A stretch of DNA of 64,000 bases from a virus, in IMG/VR virus record IMGVR_UViG_3300032304_001060, positions 1 to 64,000 of that record. One strand, 5' to 3'. Every line of letters begins with the position of its first letter. The stretch's first letter is position 1. The translations under genes and the position numbers were made by a program. Positions 16,863-23,828 of this stretch are shown one piece after another. The notes beneath the pieces are model-generated. The model did no database searches and was not told the DNA's origin. It worked only from the letters and a program-made list of their open reading frames with translations.

Positions 16863-17069
16863 TTATATCGGCTTCCAGTTTTTATTCACGATGAACTTAT
16901 CGTTTGAACTCTTTGAGTTAACAGACTCGCCTTGTACACCACGTCCACGCTGAGGCCATGAAACTATTGACGGCTCTGCTTTACCTTTTGGAGTGAAGTC
17001 AGGTACGTAATTAAAGTGCTGCTTAATACCACGACGCTGATTAACCATAAGTGGTTTGCGCTGCATCAT
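16863..17069 (-). CDS. Small basic hypothetical protein
   Basis: A 68-residue basic protein (MMQRKPLMVNQRRGIKQHF, ending DKFIVNKNWKPI). Its start overlaps the upstream stop by 4 bp. It has no membrane segment or known motif. Part of the late operon; virion accessory or unknown. Confidence 0.6.
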   Translation of the reverse strand: MMQRKPLMVNQRRGIKQHFNYVPDFTPKGKAEPSIVSWPQRGRGVQGESVNSKSSNDKFIVNKNWKPI

Positions 17070-17410
17070 GTGCCAAGACCGCCAATGTAACCAGCAGCAG
17101 TTCCGCCAGATCCTGTACCGTTCTTTGAAGAGGCAGGCTTTGTTCCCTTTTTCTTTTGTGAAGGGTCTACAGCGTAAGGATTTGGATTTAATGGGTTTGC
17201 AGACATTGCACCGACTGCAGATGGGTAACCAAATGTGTATCCGTTACCAACAAACCCAGATTCACGCTTACGCTTAAACCGACGGCGCTGTTGATCTTCA
17301 AGGTTAGTTCTTGTAGAGAATTGAGCAGAGAGTGGAGAAGTTGTTGGTCCAGTTAAATACTTACCGTATGTACCTTTAGGACTTCCGAATAGACCGTCAC
17401 CGATCGGCAT
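17066..17410 (-). CDS. Gly/Asn-rich hypothetical protein
   Basis: A 114-residue protein starting MPIGDGLFGSPKGTYGKYL. ATG at 17410 is chosen over an in-frame start 11 codons upstream because AAAGG lies 9 nt before it. The middle is very basic (EDQQRRRFKRKRESG) and the C-terminus is Gly/Ser-rich (GTGSGGTAAGYIGGLGT), suggesting disordered, nucleic-acid-contacting sequence. It overlaps both neighbours slightly. Unrecognised. Confidence 0.6.
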   Translation of the reverse strand: MPIGDGLFGSPKGTYGKYLTGPTTSPLSAQFSTRTNLEDQQRRRFKRKRESGFVGNGYTFGYPSAVGAMSANPLNPNPYAVDPSQKKKGTKPASSKNGTGSGGTAAGYIGGLGT

Positions 17411-17603
17411 AGTTAAAAACCTTTTCTGGATCGTAAACTGCAATAGACTTTTGAATCAATGTGTACCCAAGTTCCCGTGCATGATGTCCACAGAAGTACA
17501 ACTGACCAGTTAGCAGAGTTGCACGAATGGCTGCTCGTGCAGAGCACTTGTCACAACGATCTTCTGCTGTAAGTTCCTCTTCTGTTTTAATGATGGTAGT
17601 CAT
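17397..17603 (-). CDS. DUF7455-like Cys/His zinc protein
   Basis: A 68-residue protein with TAEDRCDKCSARAAIRATLL and YFCGHHARELG, giving CxxC and CxHH zinc ligands. This arrangement is known to me as a small family (DUF7455) widespread in Actinobacteria, where it is often encoded in the chromosome. Its presence supports an actinobacterial host. Function is unknown; a zinc-stabilised adaptor or regulator is likely. Confidence 0.75.
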   Translation of the reverse strand: MTTIIKTEEELTAEDRCDKCSARAAIRATLLTGQLYFCGHHARELGYTLIQKSIAVYDPEKVFNYADR

Positions 17604-17743
17604 TATTTCCCTTCACTTGACGCTGGTCCTTGATCCCCACCAAGTGGTGAAGGACCTTCAAACTGTCGAGTTAACGGCATTGCACCCGAACTGGTCACAC
17701 TAGCACCAGGATTGAACTGCTGCTTAGAAAGATTCCCGTTCAT
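17603..17743 (-). CDS. 46-residue tagged protein (NLSKQQF)
   Basis: A short frame from ATG 17743 to TAA overlapping the next ATG (TAATG). It encodes MNGNLSKQQFNPGASVTSSG followed by a Pro/Gly-rich, probably disordered tail. The N-terminus carries the NLSxxQF motif shared by many small proteins of this phage. Apart from the motif no domain is visible, so the protein is little more than tag plus linker. Confidence 0.6.
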   Translation of the reverse strand: MNGNLSKQQFNPGASVTSSGAMPLTRQFEGPSPLGGDQGPASSEGK

Positions 17744-17792
17744 GTGCTTATTTTGCCCTCTTTATCTCTTCGTGTACGGACATAATAGGCGG

Positions 17793-17900
17793 ATGGACGA
17801 TGCTGCAAGAATTGCCCGTTATACTTGCAACTTCTGTAAAAAACGATACGTTGTACCTGATTTAGCACGAATGTGCGAGGACAAGCACTTGGAGGATTAA
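17793..17900 (+). CDS. 35-residue zinc-finger peptide (plus strand)
   Basis: On the strand opposite to its neighbours, ATG 17793 opens a 35-codon frame: MDDAARIARYTCNFCKKRYV and then ARMCEDKHLED. CxxC followed by C-x3-H is a classical zinc finger. It ends 1 nt before the FmdB-like gene, and its last codons supply that gene's GGAGG site. A longer upstream in-frame extension is less likely because it lacks coding character. Confidence 0.6.
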   Translation: MDDAARIARYTCNFCKKRYVVPDLARMCEDKHLED

Positions 17901-17901
17901 A

Positions 17902-18078
17902 ATGCCTAAATATGAATACGCATGCACTACCTGCGACTTAGATTACGAAAAAGAGCGTAGCATTCACGATTCAGAACCAGAATACTTCTGTGAATCATGC
18001 GGCTACGCTCTTCAACGTGTCTACAACTCTTTTGGCCTCCAATTTAAAGGTGGAGGTTTCTACTCTAGTAGAAGTTAG
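17902..18078 (+). CDS. FmdB-type zinc ribbon protein
   Basis: A 58-residue protein with MPKYEYACTTCDLDYEKERS and EYFCESCGYALQRVYN, matching the FmdB-family zinc ribbon (CxxC...CxxC followed by a basic strand and a Gly-rich GLQFKGGGFY end). These proteins are putative regulators or adaptors. GGAGG sits 7 nt before the ATG. Its stop overlaps the stop of the convergent membrane-protein gene. It forms a two-gene plus-strand island with the zinc-finger peptide. Confidence 0.8.
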   Translation: MPKYEYACTTCDLDYEKERSIHDSEPEYFCESCGYALQRVYNSFGLQFKGGGFYSSRS

Positions 18079-18407
18079 TTATAGTTTGGATCGTCTTCTT
18101 TAGCGCTAGTTGCTGACTTTGTTTCAGCATCTTTTGCTTGACGCTTCTCAACTTCTACATCAGCAACTGTCTTTGCGCCCTTATCGACTGAAGAAAACGC
18201 CGCATTGATTTCATCAAGCGTAAGTTTTCCATCATCCATAAATGCACGAGCCAATTTTTCAACAACAGCGGCAACTGCAGTAAGACCTGCAACTAACATA
18301 GCCTTACCGACCGAGATACCAGCAACTGCACCAGCACCGATAACACCGAGACCGCTTGCTGCAAAGACTGCAACAATACGCATCAATACATTCTTCAGAC
18401 TTGCCAT
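18075..18407 (-). CDS. Membrane protein, holin candidate
   Basis: A 110-residue protein with two adjacent hydrophobic helices (MRIVAVFAASGLGVIGAGAV and AMLVAGLTAVAAVVEKLA) followed by a charged cytoplasmic tail. ATG at 18407 has AGG 9 nt upstream; an ATG two codons earlier is too close to it. The layout resembles actinophage holins encoded near the endolysin, which lies 1 kb upstream in transcription order. Confidence 0.65.
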   Translation of the reverse strand: MASLKNVLMRIVAVFAASGLGVIGAGAVAGISVGKAMLVAGLTAVAAVVEKLARAFMDDGKLTLDEINAAFSSVDKGAKTVADVEVEKRQAKDAETKSATSAKEDDPNYN

Positions 18408-18454
18408 GAACATATACCTGTTCTCTTTTCCCCCTCAGGATGTAAGTCTTATTA

Positions 18455-18718
18455 TCAGTCTTGCTGGATACCAATACGTTCTAAATAGGCTTCTTTTTCG
18501 GTCATGAGGTAGTCCTCAATACGCTTTTTTTGAATAGCAACCTGTTCTTCAGTTGCTGTGATTTGTTCTGTTGTCATTTCGTGGTTTAAGTCCTTAAATG
18601 TCTCAACGGCTAGGTCGAGGTCGGTATTTGCCAAGGCAGCCTTTAACTGCGCTTGTTGCCAAAGAAACTCGGCATGATCAATTTTTCTCTGTAAACGCTT
18701 ATCTTGTGTGTTAGACAT
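18455..18718 (-). CDS. Coiled-coil hypothetical protein
   Basis: An 87-residue, almost fully helical charged protein (QRKIDHAEFLWQQAQLKAAL, then ETFKDLNHEMTTEQITATEE). It has no Cys, signal or catalytic motif. It may start without a leader: TAGGGT lies at -12 to -7 and no ribosome site is visible. It is the first gene of a small unit ending at the holin candidate. Confidence 0.65.
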   Translation of the reverse strand: MSNTQDKRLQRKIDHAEFLWQQAQLKAALANTDLDLAVETFKDLNHEMTTEQITATEEQVAIQKKRIEDYLMTEKEAYLERIGIQQD

Positions 18719-18724
18719 ATGTCT

Positions 18725-18730
18725 ACCCTA
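18725..18730 (-). promoter_or_regulatory. Leaderless -10 candidate (TAGGGT)
   Basis: TAGGGT fits the actinobacterial TAnnnT -10 pattern and sits exactly at -12 to -7 from the ATG at 18718, in a 117-bp gap with no other gene. No clear -35 is seen. Confidence 0.4.
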
Positions 18731-18835
18731 TCAGAAAGTTAATGAAGCAGTTTTTGCGCCCTCATGCTTAGGAGGTTCTTATTCAATTGTGTGACTAATC
18801 TAACTATAAATTAACGTGATTTACATTACAAAGGG

Positions 18836-19384
18836 TTACTTATATTGCTCTTTGACCAAAAATGGGGCAGATGTGTTGGCATCTAGTTGTGCAGCGATCT
18901 CTAGGGCCTTGAGAGGCTTCGCGCCCGCGTGAAGGGCGCCGATAGCGTAACTAGAGCCAGATCCGACCCCGTAGATGCCGTCATCGCTCATACAGATAGA
19001 GCAGTCGTCTGCAACGTCAAATACCTCGCCACCGATAGCAATGAGAAAGTTAAATCGAGAATCATTGACTTTTCCGTCGCCTTTGCCTTCATTAAAGTCA
19101 TATCCGTTATCTGTCAAACACTGTCTAAGATGTGGCATGACTTTGGTAATCATAAAGTGATAAATATCTTGACGATCTTTGAGAGTTGGCTTTGGTGGCT
19201 GCCAAATGTGTTGAGCAATATCACAAGGTCCGATTTCACCAGAACCTGCAATGAGGTACTCACCACGCTCTGTAATCTTCTCCATACGTGGATGATGGTA
19301 GATGCGACCGTTATCACCTGTAACTTGGTTATCGGCAGCAAAAACTACTTTGTCCGTGTATTGGACTGCCACGATCGTTGTCAT
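18836..19384 (-). CDS. Proteasome beta/HslV-like Ntn hydrolase
   Basis: The 182-residue product begins MTTIVAVQYTDKVVFAADNQ. Removal of Met would expose an N-terminal Thr nucleophile; the Asp of AAD lies at mature position 17, as in proteasome beta subunits, and MEKI supplies the general-base Lys near 35. The later GVGSGSSYAIGALHAG matches the conserved GSGS(x)YA element. ATG at 19384 (AAGGGG 7 nt upstream) is chosen because it puts Thr at position 2; an in-frame start 15 codons earlier would bury it. Such proteases self-process into rings. In a phage it might mature virion proteins, degrade host factors or alter host proteasome activity. It sits just before the gap leading to the tail of the lysis region. 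Confidence 0.82.
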   Translation of the reverse strand: MTTIVAVQYTDKVVFAADNQVTGDNGRIYHHPRMEKITERGEYLIAGSGEIGPCDIAQHIWQPPKPTLKDRQDIYHFMITKVMPHLRQCLTDNGYDFNEGKGDGKVNDSRFNFLIAIGGEVFDVADDCSICMSDDGIYGVGSGSSYAIGALHAGAKPLKALEIAAQLDANTSAPFLVKEQYK

Positions 19385-19461
19385 ATCCACCCCTTCAATA
19401 AAGAACCCCCCAAGGATACCATCTGGCATCCATGGAGGGTCTTAAGGTCGGAAATGTCCGA

Positions 19462-20205
19462 TTAGAGGAATTTGATCAATTCTGCCCAAGTCTTAGGGCC
19501 GACGATGCCGTTTGAGTCCACAATGTCGTGATTATCCTGAAATGCGATGACTGCCTTCTTTGTGTGAGGGCCGTAGTCGCCGTCAGCCAAGAGGCCGAGA
19601 GCCCTCTGAACGACCTTGACGCCCTCACCCTTAGCGCCAGGCTTGATCTGGCCTGGGAATGCTGGAGTCTCTGGTGCTGGGATCTTGGCGGTGACTTCGT
19701 TGCCCTTGTAGTTAGGGCGACCCCAACCGACGATAGAGACCAGAACCTTCTTCTTGTTGGCCTTGTACGCACGTGTCTGTGCACATACCTCGCCGCCATT
19801 GCGCTGGCTGCCCTTCTTCTTGCCTGAAGTGTTACCTTCGATAGTCAAGACGACCCCATCTGAGTCGATACCTGTGCAGATACCTACGTGCGAAATTCTA
19901 TCGACGCCGTCTCCTGGGAAATCAAAATACAGGATATCGCCTGGCTGTGGTGATTGACCGCAATCTGCCTCAAACCATGTTCCCATCTTCTTAAATGCTG
20001 CAGCACCTGCCACAGTAGAGACTGTATTAGGGATCTTTACACCTGCTTGATGAGCACACCAGTTAACAAAACTTCCACACCATGCAAGGTAGTTAGCCTT
20101 TGTAAAGGCGCCGTACTTGGTCTCGTTATCCTTTGGACCTTCGATTGTGCCAACCTCTTTTGTTGCAACTTCAATGATTGCTGCTGCTGTTCCTTTTTCT
20201 GCCAT
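19462..20205 (-). CDS. Endolysin: CHAP amidase/endopeptidase with peptidoglycan-binding domain
   Basis: The 247-residue protein has an N-terminal CHAP domain with catalytic Cys 43 in WCGSFVNWC, His 106 in ISHVGI and a polar third residue in TIEGNTS (about 123-125). A linker (APETPAFPGQI) leads to a C-terminal PG_binding_1 domain (GEGVKVVQRALGLLADGDYG, then KKAVIAFQ and GPKTWAEL). It would cleave peptide bonds of the host wall at the end of infection. No signal peptide is present, so it needs a holin. AAGGAAAGG precedes the ATG. Confidence 0.95.
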   Translation of the reverse strand: MAEKGTAAAIIEVATKEVGTIEGPKDNETKYGAFTKANYLAWCGSFVNWCAHQAGVKIPNTVSTVAGAAAFKKMGTWFEADCGQSPQPGDILYFDFPGDGVDRISHVGICTGIDSDGVVLTIEGNTSGKKKGSQRNGGEVCAQTRAYKANKKKVLVSIVGWGRPNYKGNEVTAKIPAPETPAFPGQIKPGAKGEGVKVVQRALGLLADGDYGPHTKKAVIAFQDNHDIVDSNGIVGPKTWAELIKFL

Positions 20206-20207
20206 GG

Positions 20208-20471
20208 TTATCTACCTTTCCTTGGTATGAAGTGATGATGCTCGTCATCGTTCTTAAATTCGCCGTTAGCATGAGCCTCGTCGTGTAACTTGTCCCACGC
20301 CGCATGATCATGCTGTGAAGGACCAACTATAACGCCATTGGCATTTATTGGCGCACCTTTATGCATACTAAACATGTGTGATCTAATGGACCACCCAACT
20401 TGTTTTGGAACCCAGCGCTTCTTCTTTGGAGGCTGTGCTTCCGACATATTCTCTTCTGTGTTAGCAGCCAT
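20208..20471 (-). CDS. His-rich hypothetical protein
   Basis: An 87-residue protein with a basic centre (PPKKKRWVPKQVGWSIRSH) and a His-rich C-terminus (SQHDHAAWDKLHDEAHANG, then DDEHHHFIPRKGR). Histidines could bind metal. It ends 2 nt before the endolysin start, so the two are probably co-translated. No family recognised. Confidence 0.6.
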   Translation of the reverse strand: MAANTEENMSEAQPPKKKRWVPKQVGWSIRSHMFSMHKGAPINANGVIVGPSQHDHAAWDKLHDEAHANGEFKNDDEHHHFIPRKGR

Positions 20472-20474
20472 TGT

Positions 20475-20867
20475 TTACCGTCCTCGCCCTCTATCTGCCT
20501 GCTTTTGAATTCCGCGGTTCTTTTCAACATTGCGCTGCTTGGCACCAATCGCTGTCTTTCGTGCAAGGCCGACTAATTGGTGGAATTGAGAATTGTTAGA
20601 GGTGATAAGCCCTGCAATGTGGGCCAAGTTCTCATTGTTGGTAGAGACACCCATGTGGGTCAATCCAGCCAAGAACATGTTGGTGCCGATCTTCTTAGGG
20701 TGGTTACCTAACTCTGCTGCAATCGCTGCACGGTGGTCGCCTGGTGTCTTTGGCAAGCCTTCGCCTGTGCGAGCAGGTGTGTTTACACCAGCAGCAGCGG
20801 GTGTAAGGAAGCCCTGAAACTGAGCACCAGACACTAGCGTGGTGTGTGGCTTTGGGTTGCTGGTCAT
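20475..20867 (-). CDS. Hypothetical protein with LVSGAQF motif
   Basis: A 130-residue protein starting MTSNPKPHTTLVSGAQFQGF at ATG 20867, inside the stop of the ParB-like gene (ATGA). The LVSGAQF stretch resembles the NLSxxQF tag. The rest is helical (GDHRAAIAAELGNHPKKIGT, then FHQLVGLARKTAIGAKQRN) with a basic C-terminus. No catalytic motif is seen. Confidence 0.65.
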   Translation of the reverse strand: MTSNPKPHTTLVSGAQFQGFLTPAAAGVNTPARTGEGLPKTPGDHRAAIAAELGNHPKKIGTNMFLAGLTHMGVSTNNENLAHIAGLITSNNSQFHQLVGLARKTAIGAKQRNVEKNRGIQKQADRGRGR

Positions 20868-21274
20868 GTGGTATCCCTCTTCGGCTTTCTCCACTCATCA
20901 TGTACTACAGGAACTAACATATTAGGATCTATATCTGCGGCAGCGGCTACACGGTGATGGCCTTCGCTGAGTTGATATCCTGCAGGCCAATGCTTACCCC
21001 CATCAAAATTACGACTTAATTCTACTGGCTTTCTGACACCTTCTCGTTTGATCGAGTCATAGAGAGATGCGCCCTTGCGTGCGCGGGTAGGAAGATATCT
21101 AGCATTTCTAATGGCGCCAGTCTTTGCCTCATATAACTTCTGATGCCAGAGGCTCTCCATATTGTCGCCACCTGGGTCTGCAGAGTAGTTGACCATGGAC
21201 TTGATCTCCCCTGCCTTCATGAACATGGGTAACTGTTCCCATTGCTGAGAAGAGAGATTATTTTCGGCGCTCAT
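20864..21274 (-). CDS. ParB/sulfiredoxin-like GHHR protein 1
   Basis: The 136-residue protein starts MSAENNLSSQQWEQLPMFMK, combining the NLSxxQ tag with a QLPMFM signature shared by three paralogues. The core GYQLSEGHHRVAAAADI contains the GHHR motif of the ParB/Srx fold, which binds nucleotides or acts as a nuclease, and VPVVHDEW follows. It lacks a DNA-binding HTH domain, so it is not a standard partition protein. It overlaps both neighbours by 4 bp. The activity is unknown; CTPase, nuclease or kinase functions occur in this fold. Confidence 0.75.
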   Translation of the reverse strand: MSAENNLSSQQWEQLPMFMKAGEIKSMVNYSADPGGDNMESLWHQKLYEAKTGAIRNARYLPTRARKGASLYDSIKREGVRKPVELSRNFDGGKHWPAGYQLSEGHHRVAAAADIDPNMLVPVVHDEWRKPKRDTT

Positions 21275-21708
21275 TTTCTAAACTTCACTCTCTCTGGAAG
21301 TTTCTCTCCAGTTGACTTGGCCCATGCATCACCTTGGTCACTTCTATCTCCTGAGTGAACTGGTGCTGGTACACCTGTTTTTGCTGCAATATCCTTAGCG
21401 GCTTTTAACATCGCTGTTGCCGCTTTCTTTCTTCTGGCTCCTGGAATAACATGGACGTCTAATATCTCGCCCGTGTTAGAGTTCCAGTGAAGATGACCTA
21501 GAGTAGTAGAAGGTTTATCTGCATCTGGTGCTTGAGATTCCAAGGTTACTCCAGCGGTATGGAGACCAAAGTTAGTTGCAGCATTTCCAAATGGCTTATC
21601 ACCTGTGGGAACTTCATATCGGATATGTGGAGCAAACTGCTTAAGGTTTAAGTTTGTATGTGGGGCTGGTTGCCATCCGTGTCCCCATTCGGAGTGGAAC
21701 TCGCTCAC
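21271..21708 (-). CDS. GNAT-type acetyltransferase-like protein 1
   Basis: A 145-residue protein with an N-terminal segment holding NLNLKQF, then a GNAT-like core. GHLHWNSNTGEILDVHVIPG is the beta4 strand, and ARRKKAATAMLKAAKDIA is the acetyl-CoA pyrophosphate loop and helix. It ends with SDQGDAWAKSTGEKLP, shared with a second copy at 27079-27450. GNAT enzymes transfer acetyl groups to amines; the substrate is unknown. The loop is a degenerate R/Q-x-x-G-x-G/A (ARRKKAA), so activity is uncertain. Confidence 0.75.
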   Translation of the reverse strand: MSEFHSEWGHGWQPAPHTNLNLKQFAPHIRYEVPTGDKPFGNAATNFGLHTAGVTLESQAPDADKPSTTLGHLHWNSNTGEILDVHVIPGARRKKAATAMLKAAKDIAAKTGVPAPVHSGDRSDQGDAWAKSTGEKLPERVKFRK

Positions 21709-21795
21709 TTACTTCTCCTCGCAGATACATTTGCACGTATCTTCTGTGCAGACTCCATATTCGATCTTGTGATCGCACTTGATACAGTTAAGCAT
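21709..21795 (-). CDS. 28-residue double CxxC peptide
   Basis: ATG 21795 opens a 28-codon frame, MLNCIKCDHKIEYGVC, then TCKCICEEK, with seven Cys in a ribbon-like order. Its start overlaps the end of the His-rich gene by 8 bp and its stop abuts the GNAT gene. A longer in-frame version exists upstream but lies inside another gene. It is probably a zinc-binding micro-protein; expression is uncertain. Confidence 0.5.
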   Translation of the reverse strand: MLNCIKCDHKIEYGVCTEDTCKCICEEK

Positions 21796-22165
21796 TGTGC
21801 ATGTGCTCATGTCCGAAGTCGGTGTAGTTCTCACGCTCATCTGCAGGACCTGCATCCATATTTGCGTGGTCTTCATCGTGATATGCCTTAAGAGTTGCGT
21901 GATCCATCTCATGCACATCAAGTGGGTGAGCATAGTGACCAGAAGAAAGCATGTGTGCTTTCAGTGCGGCATGATCACGCACATCGGTCGGTGCAGTACG
22001 CATGTGTGCGTCTACCTGTGCGTGGAGGCGGCCTGCCTGACTAAATGCTTCCATCGCATCAATGTCAGAACGGTCTAAGTGGATATGACTGTCTGCTGGC
22101 TTGTCGCAGCCTAGTTCAGGACAGACACGCGCTTTACCTTGCTGGAACTCTTCACCTCTGCTCAT
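21788..22165 (-). CDS. His/Asp-rich hypothetical protein
   Basis: A 125-residue protein starting MSRGEEFQQGKARVCPELGC. The N-terminus has CPELGCDKPADSHIH, a possible metal site, and the remainder is a His/Asp/Ala-rich helical region (HAALKAHMLSSGHYAHPLDV, DHATLKAYHDEDHANM). Another His-rich protein at 27447-27746 has a similar flavour. The start at 22165 follows the upstream stop by 16 nt; AGG is only 1 nt from the ATG, but CACAAT lies at -12 to -7, so initiation may be leaderless. Confidence 0.6.
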   Translation of the reverse strand: MSRGEEFQQGKARVCPELGCDKPADSHIHLDRSDIDAMEAFSQAGRLHAQVDAHMRTAPTDVRDHAALKAHMLSSGHYAHPLDVHEMDHATLKAYHDEDHANMDAGPADERENYTDFGHEHMHNA

Positions 22166-22171
22166 ACCTGT

Positions 22172-22177
22172 ATTGTG
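22172..22177 (-). promoter_or_regulatory. Leaderless -10 candidate (CACAAT)
   Basis: CACAAT at -12 to -7 from ATG 22165, preceded by CTGT. The same CTGTCACA element with the same 8-nt spacing to an ATGAG start occurs before the gene starting at 25483. Confidence 0.35.
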
Positions 22178-22181
22178 ACAG

Positions 22182-22304
22182 TTAGGCTTTGGTTCCACTC
22201 GCTGTATTCGTAGCAGTTGATTTTGGCCCCATCTGCATGGCGACATTGACGTACATGTCTTTAGGCATTACTTGGGCGCCTAGAAATTGCTGCTGAGAGA
22301 TCAT
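22182..22304 (-). CDS. 40-residue tagged protein (ISQQQF)
   Basis: ATG 22304 overlaps the upstream stop (ATGA) and opens a frame MISQQQFLGAQVMPKDMYVN continuing AMQMGPKSTATNTASGTKA. The ISQQQF opening matches the shared tag. The centre, MPKDMYVNVAMQM, resembles a short domain seen in phage virion proteins; the tail is disordered. Unrecognised otherwise. Confidence 0.65.
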   Translation of the reverse strand: MISQQQFLGAQVMPKDMYVNVAMQMGPKSTATNTASGTKA

Positions 22305-22663
22305 TGCTTGGGCCTCTTTACTGAGGCTGTAATTTGATTCTGCTTATAGCGAGGGATATTCGACCAAGTCTTTTCCCAGTTTGCTTTCATTTCCTGTACC
22401 CGTGGATCAGCACTAGCGTCTTTCCATCGGTGGAAGTCTGGAGAGATAGGAGCAATAAGACCGATCTGGTCACCTTTGTAGTGTGGATCAAGTGAGTTCT
22501 CTCTAGGAACAAAGCCCCACTTAAATGATTTGCCGTAATGCTCATCCCAACTTGGTGCAGGCGCAGAGCCAGGCTTCATAAGGCTAGGTGTTACACGAGG
22601 GTCCATAGTGCGTGGTTTGTAGTTAACAAACTGCTGATCGGAGATGTTTTCTGGAGATGTCAT
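22301..22663 (-). CDS. Tagged hypothetical protein (NISDQQF)
   Basis: A 120-residue protein starting MTSPENISDQQFVNYKPRTM, with the shared tag at residues 6-12. The body (GKSFKWGFVPRENSLDPHYK, IGLIAPISPDFHRWKDASAD) has no catalytic signature I can name. It overlaps both flanking genes by 4 bp, indicating coupled translation. Confidence 0.7.
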   Translation of the reverse strand: MTSPENISDQQFVNYKPRTMDPRVTPSLMKPGSAPAPSWDEHYGKSFKWGFVPRENSLDPHYKGDQIGLIAPISPDFHRWKDASADPRVQEMKANWEKTWSNIPRYKQNQITASVKRPKQ

Positions 22664-22803
22664 TTGTCAAACTGCTCCAAACTCAAATTGGCGTTCTTCA
22701 TCACGTCTTTTACTTGCGCCTCAACTTTAGAGCCATCCCATGCTGCCATAGGGTTCTTTGAGGAAGGAGACTTCAAACTATCTGGTTTCTCTAGTGGGTT
22801 CAC
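22660..22803 (-). CDS. 47-residue protein with the tag at its C-terminus
   Basis: A GTG start at 22803 overlaps the preceding TGA (GTGA), and the frame ends at TGA overlapping the next ATG. The product runs VNPLEKPDSLKSPSSKNPMA, then a short helix (SKVEAQVKDVMK), and ends ANLSLEQFDK. The NLSxxQF motif is therefore at the C-terminus rather than the N-terminus. No other domain is seen. Confidence 0.6.
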   Translation of the reverse strand: MNPLEKPDSLKSPSSKNPMAAWDGSKVEAQVKDVMKNANLSLEQFDK

Positions 22804-23012
22804 TTTTTTCTCCAAACCTTCACTTTAGCATCTGGCTTGTAATGAGTAACTCCTGGCGCTTTTGAACCACGAAGTCTGTGTGCTGCCACGAGGTCCTCAC
22901 CAATCATCTTCACAGCATGTACACGCACTTTCCTAGTGCTATCTAGATAATCACCAGGCTGCATGTCTCTTGCGGCAATGTGTGCTGCCTCAAATTCTGA
23001 AGCCCTACTCAT
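22800..23012 (-). CDS. Small beta-rich hypothetical protein
   Basis: A 70-residue protein: MSRASEFEAAHIAARDMQPG, then DYLDSTRKVRVHAVKMIGED and ending DAKVKVWRKK. The PGD(Y)-turn and following strands suggest a small SH3- or Hint-like barrel. Basic C-terminus. No family named. Confidence 0.6.
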   Translation of the reverse strand: MSRASEFEAAHIAARDMQPGDYLDSTRKVRVHAVKMIGEDLVAAHRLRGSKAPGVTHYKPDAKVKVWRKK

Positions 23013-23034
23013 GCTGGAATCTCTCTTAGTGGAG

Positions 23035-23397
23035 TCATTCGTCGCTCATCTTTTCTCCATAAGTGACGTAACGCTTTACGCCCTTTACTTTAAACCCTTT
23101 ATCAGAGGTCACAGAGTTTTTAGTCCACCATGACGCATCGGTAAGAGTTTTATCTCCCTTTAGAGGCGCTACCTCGTATACAGGAGAGACCATGGATAGT
23201 TGATGCCATCCCTTTTTATTATCTCGTCCTCTATACCCTGTGTACATACGATCGATGACGTGGTCTGCTGCACGGTCTGCATTAGTTCCTGCCCATACAA
23301 CACGATCATTACCTGGGAGGATTATTGTTCCAGGCTTCATCGTCTCTGCGGTTGAGCCGTGGAATAACTGTTGTGAGAGATTATCTTGAGCACTCAT
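23035..23397 (-). CDS. Arr-like ADP-ribosyltransferase-fold protein, tagged
   Basis: The 120-residue protein starts MSAQDNLSQQLFHGSTAETM. After the NLSxxLF tag, FHGSTAETMKPGTIILPGND and the following VVWAGTNADRAADHVIDR resemble the opening of rifampin ADP-ribosyltransferase (Arr), where the FHGT histidine and the first helix bind NAD. SPVYEVAPLKGD parallels the Arr (V)YxVEPxG...D segment. It lies at the head of three further ADP-ribosyltransferase-like genes. The call rests on motif resemblance; some catalytic positions are not conserved, so activity is uncertain. Confidence 0.6.
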   Translation of the reverse strand: MSAQDNLSQQLFHGSTAETMKPGTIILPGNDRVVWAGTNADRAADHVIDRMYTGYRGRDNKKGWHQLSMVSPVYEVAPLKGDKTLTDASWWTKNSVTSDKGFKVKGVKRYVTYGEKMSDE

Positions 23398-23828
23398 GCT
23401 GGCATTACCCTTGGAGGATTAAAGGTGCGGTTGCGGGCACGCAACTTGACTTGCGTTAATCCTTGCTCATCTTTATATTTTTTAGCAGTTTTACGAAATT
23501 GTCGGTCTACCAATACCGCAGCGCCTGGACGAACTGTTACTTCTTTTTCATTAGACCCAGGCCAAATTGCATTTTCCTTAACTGCTTTACGGCCTTCTTT
23601 TGTCTTTGGGTCAATAATTGCAGCAGGATGTACTTTTCCAACAAGCACAACGCTTTTAGTTACGTCTCCAGGAAGTCTAGGAATACTTAACTCAGAAAAG
23701 TTAGAAGCAACACTTGATTTAGATGACCAGTGCATACCAAGAGGTTTTTTAACTTCATGAGTGCCCCCTAATCCACGGTATACAGGGACAGTAAATAAAG
23801 ATGCAGATAAGTTATCTTGGGCGCTCAT
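23394..23828 (-). CDS. ADP-ribosyltransferase-like protein A, tagged
   Basis: The 144-residue protein starts MSAQDNLSASLFTVPVYRGL. It shows the three landmarks of arginine-type mono-ADP-ribosyltransferases in order: Arg in VYRG, a Ser-x-Ser strand (MHWSSKSSVASNFS) and an E-x-E pair in NEKEVTVRPGAAVLV. Such enzymes transfer ADP-ribose from NAD to protein arginines; phage T4 injects one (Alt). The C-terminus RTFNPPRVMPA is shared with the next two paralogues. It overlaps both neighbours by 4 bp. Function is inferred from motifs only. Confidence 0.65.
   Translation of the reverse strand: MSAQDNLSASLFTVPVYRGLGGTHEVKKPLGMHWSSKSSVASNFSELSIPRLPGDVTKSVVLVGKVHPAAIIDPKTKEGRKAVKENAIWPGSNEKEVTVRPGAAVLVDRQFRKTAKKYKDEQGLTQVKLRARNRTFNPPRVMPA

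Noticed and set aside
21709-21933. 74-residue version of the Cys-rich peptide gene
   Set aside because: The N-terminal 46 residues overlap the His-rich gene out of frame and lack coding character; only the last 28 codons look real.
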